Shown here in pieces: positions 55,226-64,000 of a stretch of 64,000 bases of DNA. The number at the start of each line of letters is the position of its first letter. The first letter of the stretch is position 1. The notes below the pieces were generated by a model. It ran no database searches, was not told the DNA's origin, and worked only from the letters and a program-made list of their open reading frames with translations. The stretch spans positions 25,813,753-25,877,752 of the forward strand of contig NC_090290.1 of NCBI RefSeq assembly GCF_037392515.1. Reading direction: 5' to 3'. A program made the position numbers and the translations under genes. Source of the stretch: Haliotis asinina (taxonomy: Eukaryota; Mollusca; Gastropoda; Lepetellida; Haliotidae).

Positions 55226-56505
55226 GCTGCCGAGCTAGCCGGTGATACTACACTTTGATACCTGTGTGTAAAGATACCCTCATTTCGGGATGTTGTTCGC
55301 GTGTTAGTTTTGTACATGTATGCAACATTTGAATATGTGCTCTGATCTATTACTCATTTCAAAGTCCACTACGCGGACTAGTGTGTCGACTGTTGTAACA
55401 GGTGTATAAGAAAGATATTAGTTTTTTCTTGGTCTCTTTCCCCCTTTGTGGCATTTCAAGATGTATGATGTAACTTTAAATAGAATTACATTCTTGTGTG
55501 TAGGACATATCTGTTACATTTACATGTGTATCTACAATAAACACTTAAACATGCAGTGTAAAGATGTGTCCTGATCGAAATGCATACAAGCGGTAGTGCT
55601 TACAACCTTATGACGTTATCTCGTTCATGCGGCAAACATGTTGAGCTAACGAATATATTATGCCAAAATGTAATTCATAAAACCTTTCAAGAAATCATGA
55701 CGTTTTCAAAAGTCAACAATTAGGTAAATCGTCATTCAGCGAAGCAAGCTTCGAGCGTTATTTCGGGATGGCCTAAAAGCCTGGCCAAGAAAAGTCGGGC
55801 CGGGCCACCGGGTACTTCTAAAAATGTATTGCAGAATATTAAAACGAAATCTGCGCATTTGGGTAGCTAGAATTCCAAGTATGGTTTGATTGAAAACGTA
55901 TAGTTAACGATGAAAAACCAACATTGATAACATACCGAGAGTCCCAGAGAAAAGACATTGTCTTGTTGTTATGTGTTGTCCTTGATATGTCTGTGTGAGA
56001 AGGTTACTTACTTCTCTTAGCGCGTGAGGTGTGACATCCTGGGGTCCTGGGCAGGAAGTGACAATGTTTTGACAGCTTTTCTTTCCTTGATTAAAACAGT
56101 TGGGGTTTCCTAATTGACCTTTATTGTCTCATGCTGAGTTGGCACAGGATGTTTATGTTAAAGAGTCGTTGCCATTGGCGAGAGTCAGTGGGCAACTATG
56201 ACATTAAACATTATAAATATTATAATCATATATTTAATCATAACATTTTGTAATATGTTATGAAGGATCAAACCAAGTATATATGCATTCGCACGCGCAA
56301 AAATTGTATGTATTGCCACTGTATTCTAAAAAGCATAAATCCAGCAAAAATCTGATAGCCTGCGAGTATGCAAATGCTTAACTTTACTAGTACACATGAC
56401 AGACATAATGCAAATAAATACCTAAATAACACTTAGTACAGCATGTCCAAACATATTTCCCCAAGGCGCAGCACTCCTTTCTATGAAGTCTCAACAGAGA
56501 CACTG
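55226..56505. promoter_or_regulatory. Probable HAGH promoter region and upstream flank
   Basis: The HAGH start of transcription should lie here. I see no TATA box at a convincing distance and no strong CpG cluster, only a GC-richer patch at the exon itself. No coding sequence is visible. Confidence 0.3.
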
Positions 56506-57065
56506 TATCACAATCGTTCGGTCCGGCTTTGCACGTTCCGTCAGAAGTATCTCTCACCTCTCAAATGTATCTTGAAGTGTATTTAAATCCATAGATTGGT
56601 ATCACATCTACCTAAACATCTACCTGTTACAAAATGCCACATGTAAAGATAACCGGTCCCTTCAATTGAAGCACCTGTCTTTCACAATTTCCAACATAGC
56701 CTCGACCAAAAGTGTTAAGTCTCTGTTCGGTCCGACTTGGCCCGAGCTCTAAAAAGCACCTTACGCCTCACAAATGTGTCTTAAATTCTATCTAAATCCA
56801 TAGCTTAGTATCATATCTACCTAAATACGGCATGGCAGAGATTCAAAGCGTTGTATTTGAAACAAACACGTTGCTTAAAGTGAACCCTATTTTCTATACA
56901 TTCTCAGTAAAAGCACAGTATCACAAGCGTTCGGTCCGGCACACGTATACTGATTAGTATATATATCCATAGAGTAGTATTATATCTACCTTACTAGTTA
57001 TTTATAGTCTCAGAACATAGTGTTTGAAACAAACACGTTGCTTAGAAAGTAGCCCAGAGTTGGAT
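56506..57065. repeat. Three degenerate tandem units, about 210 bp each
   Basis: The words CGTTCGGTCCGGC (or GTTCGGTCCGACTTGGC), TCTCAAATGTATCTT or its variant, ATCCATAGATTGGTATCACA and ATCTACCTAAA recur in the same order at about 56515, 56725 and 56935. GAAACAAACACGTTGCTTA occurs twice. No reading frame is shared, so this is an old local repeat of unknown role. Confidence 0.7.
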
Positions 57066-57849
57066 ATGGCATTGCGCTGGCTAATGAAATTGATGCACCT
57101 GCTAATTACACCTGTATCCAGCTTGCTTAACTGGCCCTTGTCTAATTGCAATCATCTAGGCGTTGTGATTCAATCAACATACTGTTGCCCTTAATTACCT
57201 GTCAGGGGCCTTCAGTGCTATTGATTACTCCACCGTTTCTTTATGACGTTTTTCACAGATGCACATGCAATAACTGACTAAATTAGAAATGCTAAAATGA
57301 GACGTTTGCTTCATTAAATCTATATATGTATAAAAAACATGTACTTGAAAGAACTGTTTTGTGTTTTTGTAGTGGTTAAAAAAATAAGATGTTTTCCCTA
57401 CATTTTCCATAGCAAAAACATCATTGATTACTAGTAGAAATATTGATAGTCGACTGGAGTTATTCATGGCATGATTTGAACATATCGGTAACTTACTACA
57501 TATAAGAAGATGTTAGCTATTACGAGACATCTTACGGAATTGGCTATGACATGTTATGGTTGCATAGTTTGAACATGCGAAAGTATGAAAACCCGTCCAC
57601 GGCAATGTCACTGGGTTGTTCAGCTCAGGATCGTGAGAAGTTTGTTTTCACTTTATGACCTTTGCCACGCAAAGGTTACTCGGTGATGCTTTCCCGGTGT
57701 TGTAAACTTCAAGCCTTTCAGATAATCATGTTTTCGTGAACACACATACAGATAACAGAACTATCAAAGAACAGAGGAGAACAGAAATTTTATTCTCAAA
57801 TATCACGTATCGTGACACAGAGAACATACAGCAATTTGATATAACATGC

Positions 57850-58925
57850 ATATTAAACATTGAGCGAAGTCCAGTTTTGATGAATTTGGTAATTTTAGAG
57901 TTAAGTAGTGAATAATCACGTTTCATTAGATACACACATTTTTCAATAGTAGGATCTTTACTGAAATATTGGGGAAGGAACTGATGTCTGGGGGCACCTA
58001 CTGAGTGCTCTGCAATATAATAGAAAGTGAAGTTCATCACAGACAGGTGATGTACAAAGCTGGCTGGGTCTATTACATTATTTGATGCCGTACTAACGTC
58101 CTGTTTCACTGGGCAACCTGCGGTTTAAAGTTCTAATTTTACTTAACCAGCGTCCGTAGTAATGTGGTAATTGTAACAAATAATGTTCTAAAAATAAAGA
58201 ATGCGTATACATTACATAGTAATTACCCTCAGATGAGTACACAACAGAGCCCTACCATAACTGCTTAAACTGATCAGTGAACTGTACACTATTCTTAAGT
58301 CAAACAATGCTAGGTACAGATTGGCTGAGCCAAATATAACACAATCCCGTATCTTGGATGATACGCTTGACACTTGATAACAATGGAAAATTAAAATCAG
58401 TATTTGAATAATATAGATTTTACATGACATTATACAAAATGGTATTTAATTTGTCATTACGACATAACATTTTTGCCCAGTTTGATATAATTCTAACTTT
58501 AACGGATACACTGATGGGGTATCTACCTAATTCAACGTATATAATAAAATCTGGAGTTGTTTCACATTCAAAATATATTTACAAAATTTAAGATGGACAC
58601 GTTCGACGATGGCAACATTTTCAAACCACCATACTTCGGCGCCATACAGAAGAATTGGTTTAACAAGATTATCAAACAATTTCAATTGGCAATCTAGCGG
58701 AATATCAAGTTGACGAATACGTTTAAGATAACAAACATTGCTTTCTTAGCTTGTACAGAAAGGCGTTTGATTGCTCCAACGAACCGACCATTACCAGTGA
58801 GAGGTACACCAAGATAGAAATATTCATTTGAGATGTCAATAGCTGTACCATTTAACGTAAAAGCGCATTTCTTCTTACAATATCCTTTAGAAAATATAAC
58901 AAACTTCGTTTTTTTCTTTATTCAC
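57850..58925 (-). mobile_element. LINE 3' fragment, reverse transcriptase C-terminus and tail
   Basis: Minus-strand translations give TKFVIFSKGYCKKKCAFTL and YLGVPLTGNGRFVGAIKRL. After frame changes come RQLDIPLDCQLKLFDNLVKP, ILLYGAEVWWFENV and VHLKFCKYILNV. A C-terminal part with QFLPQYFSKDPTIEKCVYLM follows. These are the ordered end blocks of an invertebrate non-LTR element. The 5' half, including the catalytic FADD-type motif, is absent, and there are several frameshifts and stops, so this is an old truncated copy. Confidence 0.85.
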
Positions 58926-60528
58926 ACTACGTATTAGAGAGCAGAGTCTATCCCTCAAGACGGTTCAGGTTCATAACGCCCGTGCACCTTTCGACCAAAC
59001 TTCACGGCTGAGTAAAAATGAGAATCGGCGTCCTAAGACTAGTTTTATTTTGTCAGTTAATAAAGGATTACGAGATCAATGAAGGATCAACGTCTGTTAG
59101 AAGAGGATACTCCGGATTATGCCGATGAGAGCACACTTAATGAGAAGACGACAACAATTTGTAGTTTTATCAGTTTATTTCCGTACTTGAAGCACTCTGA
59201 GGGACCCACCAACAAACTAAGTTGACAGATTTTAAAGCGGTTTCCTTTCTTCTAACAATGAATCACATATATGATATAATAAGTACATCGGAAATCCGAT
59301 GAGTATTCATGATAAATACAGCATACATTTTTCACCCAGACTGATCCACAGATTTTAACCCGAAAGCAACAGGTGGGATGCTGAATCAGCAAACTATCTA
59401 ACGGACTGTGTCTCTTGTCCGAGCTGGTGACGGATGTCATCCAGTCCTGGCTACAAGGCCAAGTGGTTGCTAGTTTTTGGCCCGTCTGAGCTGTGGTGAT
59501 TCCATTGCGTCATGTGCAGATCTCATCTCCCGTGAGCTGCGATATGTTCGCCTTTGCCTGATTAAAATTCACCCCATCAAAACATCTAGAGTAAATATCC
59601 GCAACCTTGAGTACGCCTTATCAGAACCAAACCTTCACGGGAAACCGCAGATCGGCGTCCTAGGCCTGAAAACAGTGGAAAATCGAATTATGTTCACTGA
59701 CGCAACAAGGTTCACATTCGAAATGTCCCATTCAATCAGGCCCCTTTCAAAGTCTGTATTTATGTCACCTTCTTATTTTGCCTAAATTTACACTGAGTCA
59801 AATATTTTGCATAAGGTCATCACTGTCGTCATTCATTGCTTGTTTCTTCATTTCGAGTGGAACTTTGATCATCTCGATCTCGGCATAGCCTGTTGGGTGA
59901 TTGTGTGGCTGTCCGATCTCAGGATTTTCTGTGTTAATGCTGGTTCTCAGGCTTCCTCTGCATGACATACTGCACCTCTTTGTACATTTCCGCCATATTT
60001 CGTTCTTACGACTTGCATGCTTACTGTAATGTGTTCTTCAAATACTATTTTCAAACCGCCTTTGTTTGACTGAATAACATCCATGATGCAAATGTGAAAT
60101 GACATGGCTACAAACAAACATACATACATGTACTTATATCAAGCTTTTTCCCTATTATTTTTATTCACAAGAGTATAGGTGCATTCATTCTTCAATGATT
60201 TTACATAGATGTTATACTGGTTATGCATACTGGCAAATCGAAACGCCACAGTTCGTACTGTGGGTATTAGTGTTCACAAAAGTAGGAATATTCGCTCTAC
60301 AGAGCGATATCATGGGGCTATAAATGTTGATAAGTCATGGCACTATATCGATGCTTAAAAAGTAATATTCATAAATGTAATGCATTTAGTTTACATTTAG
60401 ACAATATAAGGTCATGCATACATGTATAGGTAAATCTTGGTGTCAATAGTAGTGTTCACTTAATGTAGATACATACGTTATGCGAAAAGATAACACAAGA
60501 TTATGCATATTGGTGAGTTGTAGCTCGC
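58926..60528. other. Non-coding stretch
   Basis: An open frame at 59477-59785 (about 100 codons) shows no family resemblance and no splice context I trust. Otherwise I recognise nothing. Confidence 0.35.
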
Positions 60529-60653
60529 CATACATACATACATACATACATACATACATACATACATACATACATACATACATACATACATACATACATA
60601 CATACATACATACATACATACATACATACATACATACATACATACATACATAC
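60529..60653. repeat. CATA tetranucleotide microsatellite, about 31 units
   Basis: Uninterrupted CATACATA units run for about 125 bp. All three frames are open through it on both strands, which explains the YVCM and YIHT repeat peptides; these are not genes. Confidence 0.98.
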
Positions 60654-61119
60654 GAGTCATATTTCAACTGTGAATAGGTACATTGTGGTGTGATATCCGA
60701 GAACAGACATTATACTATTGAAAAGCCATGATACAACAATCCATGTTGTACGTAATCATTGCCAGCTGCTAAACACTCAATGGGTTTGGGGGAGAAGTTT
60801 TTTTAAAAAAATATTTTCATTCTGACAACATAATTTTTGTACAGCTTATACATATACTAGATATGTATGTCGTTTCCATTCCTCAGTAGATACAGTTATG
60901 ACTTATTACTCGGAAATTCTACTTAGTACAGGTTGAATCTTTGCGTTGAATCTGTGCAGCAAGTAATGGTAGCGATTTGCACATACATTCGTTTAACTGG
61001 TTGTTCAGGCTGGCGATGGATGTATCCTTCAGCTTGAAAGGTATCTTTCAAGGTAGCAATAAAGGATTTGGAAAATAAAGGTTCATTTCTGTTAGTTCAC
61101 TATTTGATTTACACATATT

Positions 61120-61478
61120 TATTTTCTAATACGCAAAGCTTATGTGAATACCACGCATGGATACAATGGAAGAGTAAACATGTCACTGATGAAAGTGTCA
61201 ATGATGCATATAGATCTAATTACAAAAACGAGAAACAATGCCAACCCTTGGTGACTCAAAGTTGCAAGCAGTATTTAAATAATTTATGCTCAGAGACTGT
61301 GGCACTTACGAGTCCAAAGTTTGATCCGTGTTATAATAGTTTTATCACTGTCGTCCGAACAATGAGTCTTACGTCACACGGACATTGTAAATCATATGCA
61401 TTGAATGATTGCTTGCGTTTGGAATACACTTATCTTAGATCTATAGAATCTACAACATGTTTAGAATTCTTCATGTAA
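61120..61478 (+). CDS. Unrecognised cysteine-rich open frame (doubtful)
   Basis: A frame open from about 61068 to TAA at 61476-61478 encodes LCEYHAWIQWKSKHV, then several spaced cysteines (QCQPL, SCKQYLNNLC, DPCYN, GHCKSYALNDC, TTCLEF). No ATG occurs before the cysteine-rich part, so if real this is an internal or terminal exon of a secreted protein. I recognise no family. The cysteine spacing is the only positive sign, and chance is a serious alternative. Confidence 0.25.
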
Positions 61479-62659
61479 TAACTGAAACAAAAGTGGGTGT
61501 TCTTAAGTGTTCGGAAACCCACAACACGAGGATATATCACATGTATATCCTGTGCGGATGTTAGCTGCCGCTTTGCTGTTTAGTGTCGTCTGCTTGTGTA
61601 CAAGGGAAGTAACTCTAAATCACATCCGCTTTGGGCTGTTTGACTGGTATTCCATGTCTCGTTTTGTCGCTGCTACAAACTCCTCTCCCGTTGTCGGAGG
61701 ATAGCAATGGCTAAAGCAGGAAGTTGTTTCTTCAGGATTGGGTAAACCAGACACACATCGCACATACCAGTTTATCTCAGCTCAAACATGTTGTTGTAAA
61801 CGCCATGCGTACTCTCTTTAAATGTAGATTGCCCAGTTTATTTTGTTTGTTAGAATAATGTTTCAGTAATGTCCCCAAAACTCAAGTTGAGACAAGCAGA
61901 TACCTAGAAAATGAAACGAAAGTACACTTGTGTCTTTGATGCAGTCTCATTGCAGCGTATTAATTAGCCTTCGTTCTTATCATATAAGTCTTATGACATG
62001 TTTGTATCAACTTAATACACCAATAAACGGATTAGAATGAGAGTGAAAGTATATTCTGTAAAATCTCCATAATGATAACTGCATGTTAGCCGGTGTGTAG
62101 TATTTTAAGAAAACAGACATGGAGTTGGTGTTCATCAGGATAGCATTTAATAACATCTGTCCTCACCAACAAACACACAACCATGTGTATTGCTGCCTGC
62201 TGGCACTCTATATGCCCTAGATACCTTCATGACAAAAATACAAGAATCTGTATCGAAACGTCACATAACCCGAATGTAGAAGTCATTCATCTGTAAATGT
62301 GCCTTGAGCATGTAGTAGGTGTGTGGACATGCACGCTGTATGAATGTCCTATAAAATAGTAAAATGGTAAGGGACTGTTCATAATTTATGGAAAGGGGGT
62401 GATGATGATTGTTATGGAGCTGCATGTACATTGTGAATGGCAACCCCCTAAAATAAATATACAAAGTAAGTGAAAACCCCTCCTGCTTGTCATGTATGAA
62501 ATCAGTGAACCTCCCTCCAGAACATGCATATAAAATTGATGATCTCCCTACCTCACCAGAACAATCATCACCAAAACCCACGTCCCAGCCATATGTTATG
62601 GATGTTCCCTTAATAAATATATGTCCTTATCACTCTCTACCCCATGGTGTATGCTGCAG

Positions 62660-62778
62660 GTACTTTCTATACACACGGACACGCGTGGGATACTATTACC
62701 ACCAGAAAGAGATAAAGAAGGCCAGAGAGAAGTTGCAGGGAGAAGACCATTCCAGCACAGAACCTACAGTGTTCAATG
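62660..62778 (+). CDS. Candidate exon of an unidentified plus-strand gene
   Basis: Between acceptor-like TGTATGCTGCAG and donor-like TTCAATG/GTAAAC an open frame encodes YFLYTRTRVGYYYHQKEIKK then AREKLQGEDHSSTEPTVFN. The basic, charged composition and well-formed splice sites favour a real exon. I could not assign it to a family. Confidence 0.4.
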
Positions 62779-63032
62779 GTAAACAAAGTCAGCTGTGTCA
62801 GATGCACAGTGTATCTGTTTTGTTTGCTGTTGTTTGATTTCAGTGCTCACTCAAGCTTTTTACATATGGCAATTCAAAATTCTGTTTATACATACATGAA
62901 ATTCAAATTATTGATTTCATTCATTAGTCTTTTTATATTGCAAATTCAATTTGTTTGTTATGGCGCCAGCTGACACCTCGCGGTGCTACTGCCTTAGTTC
63001 CCGTACCGTAACATAAAAATAGCAGACAGAAA

Positions 63033-63223
63033 TGTGGCTGTAGATAAACCAAACTCCCACAGTAGCGTCCACATGGACGTTTCCACAATGAAACTAATTT
63101 GCAAGGAGTCAAAGATGAGCAAACACAGATTGGGTGACAGTGATATTGCATTGGTAACTTCAATCTTCGCAAATACACGGTACAATGGTGCCCCTCAGAC
63201 AATTACAAATTGTGGAACAGGGT
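63033..63223 (+). CDS. Candidate second exon of the unidentified gene
   Basis: An open frame with MAVDKPNSHSSVHMDVSTMK, ESKMSKHRLGDSDI and FANTRYNGAPQTITNCGTG ends near GGAACAGG/GTGAGTC, a strong donor. It may belong with the 62660-62778 exon in a gene continuing past the window. The acceptor is uncertain. Confidence 0.35.
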
Positions 63224-63454
63224 GAGTCAAACACACAAAACTATATGCAAGGGGTATTAGTCAAGGAACTATACACACTTTACCATATGGCTTAAAAGAA
63301 AGGAATAAAGTTAGACATACTCTCTGGATGCCTAGTAGATAGTAATCCTTACAGTTTGCTATTCAAAACAACCCCATAGAGCATATGAAGAAGGTGAACC
63401 ATATTTACCCATGTCCAGCCTCCTGAGGTCCTCCCCCAACGACCCTAAGCGCAG

Positions 63455-64000
63455 TGGCAATGTCCAGCCCAGATGCATGTAATGCAGGGGGATATAGTTG
63501 ATGCATCCGTCCGTCTGTCTGTCCATCATCATTTGGTTTCCGGAGGATAACTAGGAAACCGTTCAATATTTTTAGACCAAAATTAATAGATATAATAATC
63601 TCAACCTATAGTTGTGCCTTTTGCTATTTACAGAGTTTTTGCATTTTTAATTTTTTTCTGTATTTCCATGGAACATTTTGGTGTTAGTCTAATGGTGAGG
63701 TGGGCTTCGTTTCTGGAGCAGAACTCAAAAAGCTGTAGTGGTGCCTTTTGCTATTTACAGGATTTTGTGATTTATTATTTTCTCAGTTTCCATGGAAATG
63801 TTTCGAACTTAGTCTCAAAATGGAGGGATGGGCTTCGTGTCCGGGGCAGAACTCAAAAACTGTTCAATATTTTTCTGCAAAACTTGGTAGATATGTGTGG
63901 CAGACCCCAAAGTGGTGCCTTTTGGTATTTACAGTTTTTTGTGATTTCTCATTTTCTCGGTTTCCATGGAAACATTTTGGACTTTGTCTCAAAATGGAGG
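63455..64000. repeat. Dispersed repeat running off the window edge
   Basis: The block CCGTCCGTCTGTCTGTCCAT is followed by three internal repeats, each with GTGCCTTTTGCTATTTACAG, TTTCTCAGTTTCCATGGAAA and AACTCAAAAAGCTG or its variant. The internal period is about 130 bp. No coding potential is visible. Confidence 0.75.

Noticed and set aside
59477-59785. 102-codon plus-strand frame
   Set aside because: No domain, no splice context and no resemblance to known proteins; length is compatible with chance.
60443-60677. Frames repeating YVCM or YIHT
   Set aside because: They are translations of the CATA microsatellite.
1-64000. CRISPR arrays, bacterial operons, rRNA genes
   Set aside because: The tandem arrays have no spacer structure, and the genes are intron-split animal genes; no rRNA sequence was recognised.

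Overview
This is a gene-sparse, repeat-rich animal nuclear window. Protein-coding genes are split into short exons by GT-AG introns, and decayed SINEs, simple repeats and long minisatellites fill most of the rest. Two SINE-like families (a tRNA-derived one, and one carrying a GTGAGTGAGTTTAG-type end), the GACCTTGA-rich repeat family and the protein sequences together suggest a marine gastropod, most likely an abalone-like vetigastropod. That assignment is inference.

Layout. (1) About 2.6-18.7 kb, plus strand: a histidine acid phosphatase gene (here ACP-A) from its RHGDR exon to a C-terminal transmembrane exon; the signal-peptide exon was not found. Its 7.3-kb intron 6 holds a nested, multi-exon, broken gene that joins a Mutator-family domain to a PML-type DEDDh exonuclease. 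(2) About 18.7-23.9 kb: SINEs, a Tc1-like relic and a CT/CA microsatellite. (3) 23.9-31.6 kb, plus strand: a tandem paralogue (ACP-B), complete with signal peptide, same exon plan, but ending in a short secreted-type tail. (4) 34.15-35.70 kb, plus strand: an uninterrupted 514-residue reading frame that I read as DUSP-like, UBL-like, coiled coil and BTB/T1. (5) 55.2-38.7 kb, minus strand: a complete nine-exon hydroxyacylglutathione hydrolase (glyoxalase II, HAGH) gene of 301 codons with a mitochondrial presequence and an internal cytosolic start. Its introns hold a young, nearly whole Ty3/gypsy element, an internally deleted Tigger/pogo transposon, a hairpin element and large minisatellites. 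(6) 55.2-64 kb: mostly non-coding, with a LINE 3' fragment, a CATA microsatellite, candidate exons near 62.7 and 63.1 kb, and a repeat at the edge.

Most striking signal: at least six intronic minisatellites, in three genes, do not sit at random in their introns. Each abuts an exon-intron boundary, and the repeat unit resembles the splice junction itself, so the arrays look as if they grew from duplications of native 5' or 3' splice sites. Other points of interest are a conversion-like patch of near-zero silent divergence in exon 4 of the two acid phosphatases, the DUSP/UBL/BTB combination, and the in-frame Mutator-domain/exonuclease gene. All exon boundaries were placed by eye from homology, frame and GT-AG rules; no transcript data were available.
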